Positions 31,241 through 38,315 of a stretch of DNA of 40,178 nt are shown here, piece by piece. The translations under genes and the position numbers were made by a program. The stretch is from an uncultured Holdemanella sp. (lineage in GTDB: Bacteria > Bacillota_I > Bacilli_A > Erysipelotrichales > Erysipelotrichaceae): contig CAAEDN010000116.1 in assembly GCA_900754615.1 (NCBI GenBank), positions 1 through 40,178 on the forward strand. Direction: 5' to 3'. Below the pieces are notes generated by a model that had not been told where the DNA came from, did no database searches, and worked only from the letters and a program-made list of their open reading frames with translations. The stretch's first letter is position 1. Each line of letters begins with the position of its first letter.

Positions 31241-31314
31241 ATTCATTACCTCCATGTACACCAAAATTCTACAAAGAATTCAAAAATGCAGCCATCGATT
31301 CAGCTAACACTCAC

Positions 31315-31330
31315 CTTACAAGATTGTAAG
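31315..31330 (-). promoter_or_regulatory. Operator-like repeat before the ABC genes
   Basis: CTTACA-ATCT-TGTAAG on the minus strand, a perfect 6-bp inverted repeat, next to the kinase stop codon and about 75 bp upstream of the ATPase gene. The same motif occurs at 33030-33045. A possible -10 (TAGAAT) lies about 43 nt downstream. Confidence 0.6.
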
Positions 31331-31331
31331 A

Positions 31332-32321
31332 TTACTCGATTTTTCCTTCAAAATGTGTAAGATCCAGGAATACACGAGTTCCTTTACCAACACTCGATTC
31401 AATCGTTATTTTATGATTCAACATATCCAAAATATTTTTACATAAATATAAACCTAGACCACTAGCCGTTTTATCACTACGACCATTCATACCTGTATAT
31501 CCCTTTTCAAATACACGATTTAAATCACTTTCACTAATCCCTATCCCATTATCTTCAATCACCAAGATATGTTTCGACTTCATATATATAGAGATCAAAC
31601 CATTCTCATTTGTGTATTTAAGACTATTCGAAAGAATTTGTTCCAACACAAACACAAGCCACTTTTCATCACTCAATATCACGTCCCCAGTTTCTTTAAA
31701 CTGTAACTGAATGTGTTTACGAATAAATTCTGTTGAAAAACGACGAATCGATTGTCGAATCAAATCATCTAAATCTAATTCTTTAAATAAGAAATCGGTA
31801 TGGGCACTATTTAAGCGTAAATAGGCTAAAACCATATCTGTATATTGATCCATACGTAAGAGTTGTAGCTTAATTTCACTACGACTCAATTCCTCATCTT
31901 CCAGCAACAACTTCATAGCGGCAATGGGAAGCTTGGCCTGATGCACCCACATCGTAAAATAATCTTCTAAATCATGCATTTTATTTTCACTCAACTCAAC
32001 ATACTTATCATGATTCTCTTTCATAGCCACTAAGATTTCATGATAGTCTTCTCCAATCAAAGAAGAGTCTTGAAGATCACAAGACAAAGAAACATTACTA
32101 TTGGATCGAAGCGTTACTCGTGTTTGGTGTTTCTTATAATATTTGTAGTAATCAAACAACCCACAAACAATCAATAAGACACAAAGAATTATAAGTGCAT
32201 ATGTAAAGGCTTCAAGTTCTAGATTATATAACTTAAATACACATAAACAGACCAGTACACTCACTAAATAAATCATAATAAAGAATAATCTGTCTTTTAA
32301 ATAATGGATAAATAACTTCAT
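31332..32321 (-). CDS. Bce-type intramembrane-sensing histidine kinase
   Basis: 329 residues. Two N-terminal helices (about 11-30 and 38-56) with almost no extracellular loop, the intramembrane-sensing design of BceS, which detects the permease, not the drug. The phosphoacceptor His127 lies in WVHQAKLPIAAMK. The ATPase domain has NSLKYTNENG (N box), IEDNGIGI (G1), FEKGYTG and SGLGLYLCKN (G2). ATG overlaps the regulator stop (ATGA). Confidence 0.93.
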   Translation of the reverse strand: MKLFIHYLKDRLFFIMIYLVSVLVCLCVFKLYNLELEAFTYALIILCVLLIVCGLFDYYKYYKKHQTRVTLRSNSNVSLSCDLQDSSLIGEDYHEILVAMKENHDKYVELSENKMHDLEDYFTMWVHQAKLPIAAMKLLLEDEELSRSEIKLQLLRMDQYTDMVLAYLRLNSAHTDFLFKELDLDDLIRQSIRRFSTEFIRKHIQLQFKETGDVILSDEKWLVFVLEQILSNSLKYTNENGLISIYMKSKHILVIEDNGIGISESDLNRVFEKGYTGMNGRSDKTASGLGLYLCKNILDMLNHKITIESSVGKGTRVFLDLTHFEGKIE

Positions 32322-32986
32322 AACTTATATCCCAATCCTTTTTTAGTTTGAATAAAATCTACAATACCAATACTCTCTAGCTTTTTACGCAAACGATTCA
32401 CATTGACACTTAGTGCATTTTCATCCACATAAAAATCCGTCTTCCACAAATATTCCATTAGACTATCGCGAGATACAATCGTCCCCTTCTTTTCCATAAG
32501 TAAGCGTAGTATTTTTGCCTCATTCTTACTCAGTTCAATTTGAGAAGAATGAAAACATACAGTATTATCATCCAGATTGAAGCGTACGCCTTGATATTCA
32601 AGAATAGTATGATTGGATACAAAGTCATAGCTACGTCTTAATATAGCTGTTATTTTAGCGGCTAAAACATTTAAATCAAATGGCTTACACACAAAATCAT
32701 CCGCACCCTTAGAGATGGCCATCACAATACTCATATTGTCTGTAGCACTGGAAATAAAAAGAATAGGCACTTTTGATTCTTCACGAATCTTTTCTGTCCA
32801 TAAATAGCCATTTAAATATGGTAATGTAATATCCATTAATACTAAGTCTGGATTAATGGATTGAAATGTATCCATCACATTATAAAAATCAATCACTCGA
32901 CAAACGGAATAATTCCAAGACTTAAGAAACGACTCTAACTTCTTTGAAATAACTTCATCATCTTCTACAATCATTATTTTATACAT
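32318..32986 (-). CDS. OmpR-type response regulator (BceR-like)
   Basis: 222 residues. The receiver domain has acidic pocket VEDDE (7-11), phospho-acceptor Asp52 in LVLMDITLP and Lys in FVCKPFD. The C-terminal winged helix has KNEAKILRLLMEKKGTIVSRDSL and VNVNRLRKKLE. ATG 32986 is chosen because GGGTGAG precedes it; the longer reading begins in the promoter. It probably activates both its own operon and the ABC operon through the repeats at 33030 and 31315. Confidence 0.93.
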   Translation of the reverse strand: MYKIMIVEDDEVISKKLESFLKSWNYSVCRVIDFYNVMDTFQSINPDLVLMDITLPYLNGYLWTEKIREESKVPILFISSATDNMSIVMAISKGADDFVCKPFDLNVLAAKITAILRRSYDFVSNHTILEYQGVRFNLDDNTVCFHSSQIELSKNEAKILRLLMEKKGTIVSRDSLMEYLWKTDFYVDENALSVNVNRLRKKLESIGIVDFIQTKKGLGYKL

Positions 32987-33001
32987 AGTCTCACCCACTT
33001 T

Positions 33002-33045
33002 ATTATACTGCATAAGCCCAGAAATCTTTCTAACAATGGTGTAAG
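33002..33045 (-). promoter_or_regulatory. Promoter region and operator of the regulator-kinase unit
   Basis: CTTACA-CCAT-TGTTAG (33030-33045) is an inverted repeat with one mismatch, matching the repeat at 31315. TATAAT lies at 33002-33007, 22 nt downstream, with no good -35, as expected for an activated promoter. An alternative -10 is TATGCA, 16 nt after TTGTTA within the repeat; it would leave a longer leader. Confidence 0.55.
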
Positions 33046-33049
33046 AAAA

Positions 33050-33082
33050 GAAAAAACTAAGAACACATGCGTATCCTTAGTT
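33050..33082 (-). terminator. Terminator of the acylation operon
   Basis: Minus strand AACTAAG / CTTAGTT (33055-33061 with 33076-33082), 14-nt loop, followed by a T-rich tract. It overlaps the stop codon of the SGNH gene. Confidence 0.8.
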
Positions 33083-33823
33083 ATCCATACAAGAAACAAG
33101 ATATTGAGTCCATGTAGGATAGAAATCACTTTGGAAATGATATCCATCTTCTGCATATATATCGGCTAAGCCATCGACACTCAAAGTTTCATCATCAATA
33201 TATTTTACATAATCATATTCTTCGGTAATCCCTTTTAATATGGCATTGAATTCGCCTGAATTTTCTGTCATCTTTAAACGTTGCAAGCCATAAGGACTAA
33301 TGGGAATCATGCCACATACATAAATCGTTGCCTTGGGAACAATCGAATGAATTTCTTCTAAGGCATCGCGCACGACTTGTGGATAGCCTCCCTTTTCATC
33401 TTCTCCTACTTTGTAGTAAATATCATTTACTCCATAGGACATAATCACTCTTTTTGGTTTTAATTCCTTCAAACGATCATTATATTTTGATGTATTCGCA
33501 AATGTTTCTCCATTATTCGCAAAAACGCGAGTCGAATCTAAAAAGCCATATGAATAATAGTGAAGTACTCTAGAATCTCCATAGAACACAAAATCACCTA
33601 GTAATGCGAAGGGATCTAATTTACCTTCGGAAATCGCCTTTTTTCTTTCTTTTTCCTTACGTTTTGAAATTTTCGCATCCACATTTTTCAAGCTTCTTTC
33701 TTCTTGTGACTTGATATACTCAATCCCTTTTTGGGGTCGATTCATAAGAAAAGTCACCCCTAAGCATATCGCAACAAGAAGTATGAAACATATAGATATT
33801 TGTTTTCGATTTATCTTTTTCAT
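33077..33823 (-). CDS. Membrane-anchored SGNH hydrolase/acyltransferase
   Basis: 248 residues. One N-terminal helix (10-27) anchors an extracellular SGNH domain after a basic helical linker. Catalytic Ser84 is in FYGDSRVL, the oxyanion Asn133 in SYGVNDIYY, and the Asp226/His229 pair in AEDGYHF. With the neighbouring MBOAT this resembles PatA/PatB- or OatA-like systems, in which the SGNH enzyme moves an acetyl group to, or off, an extracellular polymer. It is the last gene of the four-gene unit, 2 bp after DHHW. Confidence 0.85.
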   Translation of the reverse strand: MKKINRKQISICFILLVAICLGVTFLMNRPQKGIEYIKSQEERSLKNVDAKISKRKEKERKKAISEGKLDPFALLGDFVFYGDSRVLHYYSYGFLDSTRVFANNGETFANTSKYNDRLKELKPKRVIMSYGVNDIYYKVGEDEKGGYPQVVRDALEEIHSIVPKATIYVCGMIPISPYGLQRLKMTENSGEFNAILKGITEEYDYVKYIDDETLSVDGLADIYAEDGYHFQSDFYPTWTQYLVSCMDN

Positions 33824-33825
33824 CC

Positions 33826-34959
33826 TTATTCTCCCAATACGTCTGCTAAAGAAGTATCTTCCACAAATGTATTTGTATTATATAAATACATAACATCCGT
33901 AATTAAATCATCCTGCATCACTTTTTCAATATTATCACGATAATATCTTGGATCCACAATCGTAATACTCCGATAATCGTTCATGATAAATTGGATAAAG
34001 CTATTCGCATAGGAATCTTTAAACAATAATAAATGGCGTTTTGAATTATTATTTAATTCAATTCTTTGAATATCTTTATTACCACCTAAAAACACACTAT
34101 ACTGATCGTTTGTCTTTAAAAAACTTGAATCATAGATAGATCCTTTGTTTTTTTGTTTGGCTTCCTGCACATAATAATCACTTAAATTTTTATTCACAAA
34201 AATACTAATTTTATCTTTAATTCCAAAACTACCACTGCCATTTGCCAAAGTACCATGAAAATTATTTGAGACAACATACTGATCATAATCTTCTAGTTTT
34301 ACATCCTTATTTCCTTGTTGATTCTGCCAAGTCTGATAAGCATAAAAAGCACCTAAACTTGTCCAGTGATGATCACTTTTATAATACAAATATTCTTTAC
34401 TGTGTTCCTTTAAACCCTTACGAACATCAAACACTTGTACCGAATCATCCAATTTGCCATAGATAGAATCCATAATTTTGCCTTGATCCCTTTCGTCTGA
34501 AAAATACGGCAAACGATTATTTTGAACATATACTGCATTAGGAATCAACAAAAATGATGTATCTACATCCGAATGATCTTCTGAAAAAGCATTGATTGCC
34601 TTTAAATTTCTAGACATTTGTTTTTCATTGGGAAGCTTGGCATCCTCAATCAATTGTTTTCCACAAAGATAAATATGATCAATCTTTTTTTGTCCAAGCA
34701 TTTTCAACATTCCATAGCGAAGATGAATCAGTCCATTTCTCCCCACAAACTGATCCGCAAACCAATTTGATAATTTAATTTCGAACGACCCATCACTTAA
34801 AGTTGTCCTATTCATTTCTGGGAATGTTTGTAAAGAACGATTTTCCACAAAAGAAATTTCTTTATCTGGAAATACAAGATTTACAACAAGCGTAAAAAGA
34901 ATGAATAAAGGGAATAGTAATGTTATCATTCTTTTGATTTTGTTTTGATATTTTTTCAT
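33826..34959 (-). CDS. DHHW-motif (AlgX/AlgJ-like) surface protein
   Basis: 377 residues from ATG 34959 (GGTGG upstream; the longer reading lies within the MBOAT gene). Single N-terminal helix (about 10-30), then an extracellular domain with SDHHWTSLGAFYAY (Asp196-His197-His198-Trp199), the family motif, and a late RHLLLFKDSYANSFIQF with the Ser/Asp that complete an SGNH-like site (DHHW proteins are relatives of AlgJ/AlgX). In alginate systems such proteins acetylate the exported polysaccharide with MBOAT AlgI. It lies between the MBOAT and SGNH genes. Confidence 0.85.
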   Translation of the reverse strand: MKKYQNKIKRMITLLFPLFILFTLVVNLVFPDKEISFVENRSLQTFPEMNRTTLSDGSFEIKLSNWFADQFVGRNGLIHLRYGMLKMLGQKKIDHIYLCGKQLIEDAKLPNEKQMSRNLKAINAFSEDHSDVDTSFLLIPNAVYVQNNRLPYFSDERDQGKIMDSIYGKLDDSVQVFDVRKGLKEHSKEYLYYKSDHHWTSLGAFYAYQTWQNQQGNKDVKLEDYDQYVVSNNFHGTLANGSGSFGIKDKISIFVNKNLSDYYVQEAKQKNKGSIYDSSFLKTNDQYSVFLGGNKDIQRIELNNNSKRHLLLFKDSYANSFIQFIMNDYRSITIVDPRYYRDNIEKVMQDDLITDVMYLYNTNTFVEDTSLADVLGE

Positions 34960-34970
34960 ACATCCACCTT

Positions 34971-36344
34971 CTAAAATGCGAAATACAAAAATGACTGGAA
35001 TGTATTCCCAACAATAAACGCTATACTGATCAAGAATAAAATAAACCAGAAACAAACACTTAGAATAATTGATTTTTGTTTCAAAATATAAACAAAGCGT
35101 TTTTGAAGCACATCAAATATAGGCATACTAAATAGGGATGCCAGCACGATCAAAATTAAATTTTGTCGTAAAGAGAACAATGCCTGATTATCCCAAATGC
35201 CCTTTACGCCAAGTCCAAACATCGCAAAAATTGTTTTAAATGCACTGCCCAGACTTGGACTCATAAAGAATACCCAGCCAATCAATACAAGAAATAAAGT
35301 GTATAGATGCTGTATAAATTTTGGTAAATGAGATAATTTATCTTTCCAGACAAATCGTTCCGCTAGTAAAAGCAATCCATAGTAGAGTCCCCACACAATA
35401 AAATTAAGGCTAGCTCCGTGCCAAATACCTGTCAAAAGCCAAACCACAAGTATGTTTCTTATATACAATTGATTTGAAACACGATTTCCTCCTAAAGGAA
35501 TATAAATATAGTCTCTAAACCATCTAGACAGAGAAATATGCCATCTGCGCCAGAAATTTTGTACGCTGTCTGCGATGTATGGATGGTCAAAGTTTTCATC
35601 AAATTCAAATCCAAACAAACGACTAATTCCAATGGCCATATCTGAATATCCACTGAAATCAAAATAAATCTGCAGCATATACGCAATGGCACATAGCCAT
35701 GTTCCTAGCCAAGTTGAATTGGTTGACAGTGTAGAATACATCAAAGACAATTGATCCGCAATTATCACTTTTTTTGCCAGACCTTTCATAATTTTCTGAA
35801 AAGCTTCCCCAAATTGAATTACAGAAATTTTGTGTTGTTTTGTCAAGTAAGCTTCCATATCATGATATTGAACAATAGGTCCCATACTCACTTTTCCAAA
35901 GAAAGATAAATATAAAGCTAAAGATAAAATATTATTTTGTGCCTGACTTTTTCCTAGGTATACATCGGCCAAATAAGAAATGGCGCTAAAAGTAAAAAAC
36001 GACAATCCAACGGGCAATGCCAATTGCACATGTATAGAAGTAAAGCCAAAAATGAAATTGAAATATTTATAAATCATTAAAATCAACACATGAAACAATA
36101 CACCAATCCAAAAAATTGCTCTACGTTTTTTTCCTTCATAAAGTGTTAATTCTATACCTGTAAAATAATCCCATAATATCGTCACAAGCATCAACACAAG
36201 TGATGCAGGCTGTCCCCATGAATAAAATAATAGAGAACATATTATTAACAAACTGCATTTACATGTCCATGTAGGAATAAAAGTATAGGCTAGATATACA
36301 ATAGGCAAAAACATAAATATAAATATTAAACTATTAAATACCAT
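34971..36344 (-). CDS. MBOAT-family O-acyltransferase (DltB/AlgI-like)
   Basis: 457 residues, about 11 membrane helices. Conserved WRRWHISLSRWFRDYIYIPL (His269) and the invariant catalytic-region His319 in LLTGIWHGASLNF are both present. Such proteins pass an acyl group (acetyl from acetyl-CoA in AlgI/PatA, D-Ala in DltB) through the membrane. No dltA/dltC lies near and the partners are DHHW and SGNH proteins, so acetyl transfer to a wall polymer or exopolysaccharide is the better guess. ATG follows AGGGGG. The DUF4358 gene lies upstream and DHHW downstream, with short gaps. Confidence 0.92.
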   Translation of the reverse strand: MVFNSLIFIFMFLPIVYLAYTFIPTWTCKCSLLIICSLLFYSWGQPASLVLMLVTILWDYFTGIELTLYEGKKRRAIFWIGVLFHVLILMIYKYFNFIFGFTSIHVQLALPVGLSFFTFSAISYLADVYLGKSQAQNNILSLALYLSFFGKVSMGPIVQYHDMEAYLTKQHKISVIQFGEAFQKIMKGLAKKVIIADQLSLMYSTLSTNSTWLGTWLCAIAYMLQIYFDFSGYSDMAIGISRLFGFEFDENFDHPYIADSVQNFWRRWHISLSRWFRDYIYIPLGGNRVSNQLYIRNILVVWLLTGIWHGASLNFIVWGLYYGLLLLAERFVWKDKLSHLPKFIQHLYTLFLVLIGWVFFMSPSLGSAFKTIFAMFGLGVKGIWDNQALFSLRQNLILIVLASLFSMPIFDVLQKRFVYILKQKSIILSVCFWFILFLISIAFIVGNTFQSFLYFAF

Positions 36345-36352
36345 AAATCCCC

Positions 36353-36829
36353 CTATAACTGCTCTTTATATGTGGAAACAACATCATTTGCCGTTTCACA
36401 AGTTACATAAATCGCATAATTCATATCTAAAGAAACAACAGCCTTCTTCAAAAGACCAACCTGCTCTACGCCATATCCATTAAACGCATTGATCTGTGCA
36501 TCAATACGTTGCTGCATAGCCTCTTTAAATACTTCTCCCTGACTTGGATCCTTGAATTTCACAATCACAATTTCACGAACATTCATCGGATCTGCTGATT
36601 TATAGTATTGAATATTCTCATAATCCGCAGAATTGATAGATAGATATTTTTTGATTTCCTTTCCACCCTGCTTCTCTAAGTCATATTTTGTCATGGTTTT
36701 AATAACCTTTTTTTCAACCACACTAAAATCCGTATCACTCATACTTGGTCCACTTAATTCTTTACATAAAAAAATCCCAAAGAAAACAACCAAGCACGTC
36801 TTTAGAATCACTAATATTGCCCTTTTCAT
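36353..36829 (-). CDS. DUF4358-like secreted or anchored protein
   Basis: 158 residues, N-terminal hydrophobic segment 5-22 (ILVILKTCLVVFFGIFLC; the Cys could be a lipidation point, but the lipobox is poor). The mature part has the DUF4358 style: IKKYLSINSADYENIQYYKS, REIVIVKFKDPSQ and a C-terminal YVTCETANDVVSTYKE. Function is unknown. Members often lie beside MBOAT/DHHW genes, as here, so a structural or accessory role in polymer acylation is possible. It is the first gene of the operon behind a strong promoter. No close ribosome binding site is seen (AAAGGG lies 15 nt upstream). Confidence 0.7.
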   Translation of the reverse strand: MKRAILVILKTCLVVFFGIFLCKELSGPSMSDTDFSVVEKKVIKTMTKYDLEKQGGKEIKKYLSINSADYENIQYYKSADPMNVREIVIVKFKDPSQGEVFKEAMQQRIDAQINAFNGYGVEQVGLLKKAVVSLDMNYAIYVTCETANDVVSTYKEQL

Positions 36830-36868
36830 TTCAATTTGTATGCCCTTTCCCTATTTATCGCTCAATAC

Positions 36869-36897
36869 ATTATATAGCATAGAAAAATCATCGTCAA
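36869..36897 (-). promoter_or_regulatory. Promoter of the acylation operon
   Basis: Minus strand TTGACG (36892-36897), 17 nt, TATAAT (36869-36874). One base from consensus; the predicted leader is about 33 nt. Confidence 0.85.
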
Positions 36898-36952
36898 ACG
36901 CATAAAAATACCCTTTACCAATGTTGTACAATTAAATAAAGGAAGTGATTTT

Positions 36953-37957
36953 ATGATCTATCTTCAAATTGGAATCCTCATTTTAGAAATCATCTTATGC
37001 ATAATACTAAACAATTTATTTAAAGATAAATTAAACAAAAAAATACGATACGCCATCTGCATCGCACTACTCATCAACTGTTGGAATATGCGTACATATC
37101 AAGCCATGTGGGCAATACATACCTTATTTTGTTTATTCGTATTATTGATACTACTCAAGAAAAGAAAACCTATCCTTTGTATAATCCTTTCAGCTATAGT
37201 ATCCACATCCATTGTTACTTTTGGCTATGTCAATATGTATACAATTCACAAAACAACTTACAACCTTGAAACAACGAAAGAAATAACTCCAACTAAAATC
37301 TGTTTCATTTCTGATGTCCACTATCCCAATGCGAATAATCCTCAAAGATTAAAACAAATCACAAATACATTAATGAAGGTAAATCCAGACTTTTATCTAT
37401 TAGGCGGAGACCTTGTGGATGAATCCACATCCATAAAAGATATGGAAATACTGTTCCATCAATTAGGAAGACTTACAAAAATAGCTCCTGTCTATTTTGT
37501 ATATGGTAATCACGAAAACAAGACCAAATTCACAAGAACCAAGCTCAATCAAGCAATCGACAAGAACAACATTACTATTCTAAGTGATCAAGAAGTAAAT
37601 TTAAACAACATTATCCTTATTGGTAGAAAAGACTACACAAACAAAAACCGAAAGAAAACAAAAGACTACAATCTATCAAATAAAACCTACAACATTGTCC
37701 TAGACCATCAGCCACAAGGAACAAGAGAAAACATCAAAAACAATGTCGACCTTCAACTCAGCGGGCATACCCATAACGGACAAATGTTTCCACTCTCTTA
37801 TTCTTACCATCTACAACCTGATTTTGCCGGTAATTACGGAAAAGAAACATTCAAACACTATACTAAAATCATTAGTTCAGGCCTTATCGGCTGGGGCTTT
37901 CCAATAAGAACAGAAGGCATTTGTGAGTATGTGGTGGTTAATGTCAAAAAAGTATGA
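36953..37957 (+). CDS. Membrane-linked metallophosphoesterase (YkuE/YaeI-like)
   Basis: 334 residues. The first 100 or so hold three or four helices (about 2-20, 32-50, 56-70, 75-98). They are followed by a calcineurin-like phosphoesterase with every metal motif: CFISDVHYP (D-x-H), LLGGDLVDES (GD), VYGNHEN (GNHE), the HQP segment VLDHQPQGT and LSGHTHNGQMF (GHxH). Family members hydrolyse lipid pyrophosphates or nucleotides; the membrane part suggests a lipid-linked substrate, but this is not shown. ATG follows GGAAGTG. It is divergent from the acylation operon. Confidence 0.88.
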   Translation: MIYLQIGILILEIILCIILNNLFKDKLNKKIRYAICIALLINCWNMRTYQAMWAIHTLFCLFVLLILLKKRKPILCIILSAIVSTSIVTFGYVNMYTIHKTTYNLETTKEITPTKICFISDVHYPNANNPQRLKQITNTLMKVNPDFYLLGGDLVDESTSIKDMEILFHQLGRLTKIAPVYFVYGNHENKTKFTRTKLNQAIDKNNITILSDQEVNLNNIILIGRKDYTNKNRKKTKDYNLSNKTYNIVLDHQPQGTRENIKNNVDLQLSGHTHNGQMFPLSYSYHLQPDFAGNYGKETFKHYTKIISSGLIGWGFPIRTEGICEYVVVNVKKV

Positions 37958-37982
37958 CAAAAAGTGCTAACCACCTCTCACA
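37922..37982. repeat. Nested inverted repeat at the end of the phosphoesterase gene
   Basis: Outer arms TGTGAG/CTCACA (37922-37927 with 37977-37982) and inner arms GGTGGTTA/TAACCACC (37933-37940 with 37968-37975). A further GTCA/TGAC lies inside. It overlaps the stop codon. No T-run follows, so it is not a standard terminator. Confidence 0.6.
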
Positions 37983-38301
37983 AAGAATTTAAAATATATA
38001 AAACTAGATAGGGATAAATCAACCTTTAAAAGTCATAGGGATTTTGACTCTGAGATAGAGATGACCTTTAAACGCTTTTAGTCACCCCTACCTAATTGTG
38101 GATTACCTTTGCATTTTGATGTTGTTCACCAACTTTCTTTGCCTCTTCTTCTGTACAATACAATTTACTTTCACGAACACATGTTCCTGATGGCCTACAA
38201 TTACCTTCATCAAATTTAATTGTAACAAATTCACCAGTATTTCTTATTACTTTCCCTTAACAATTCTATTTGAAACAATAAAGTAAACTATATCTTCTGG
38301 A
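37958..38301. other. Contents of the gap between the phosphoesterase and the DUF1524 gene
   Basis: 37958-38091 holds the right half of the nested repeat and then AT-rich sequence in which I see no gene; the short string ACCTTTAAA occurs twice (about 38020 and 38065). 38092-38301 is covered by the frameshifted small gene on the minus strand. I see no promoter or riboswitch here. Confidence 0.5.
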
Positions 38302-38315
38302 TTAAACCGTTTCAT
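38092..38315 (-). pseudogene. Small SH3-like protein gene, split by a -1 frameshift (decay or programmed)
   Basis: Frame 0 starts at ATG 38315 (overlapping the end of the DUF1524 gene by 14 bp), reads MKRFNPEDIVYFIVSNR and ends after 22 codons at TAA TAA (38244-38249). The -1 frame continues without a break for 52 residues (VIRNTGEFVTIKFDEG, then SGTCVRESKLYCTEEEAKKV) to TAG at 38092. Joined, the 74 residues read as one compact all-beta (SH3-like) protein with three Cys. The join lies exactly on G-GGA-AAG, a perfect X-XXY-YYZ slippery heptamer immediately before the stop. Either a one-base deletion or a programmed frameshift explains it. Function unknown; it is associated with the nuclease gene by overlap. 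Confidence 0.55.
38250..38256 (-). promoter_or_regulatory. GGGAAAG slippery heptamer
   Basis: Minus strand GGGAAAG read as G-GGA-AAG in the first frame, directly followed by TAA. It has the same sequence as the -1 site used in phage lambda G/GT. No strong downstream stem is seen. Confidence 0.4.

Noticed and set aside
33077..36829. dlt (D-alanylation) operon
   Set aside because: The MBOAT resembles DltB, but no dltA, dltC or typical DltD is present; the partner proteins fit O-acetylation systems better.
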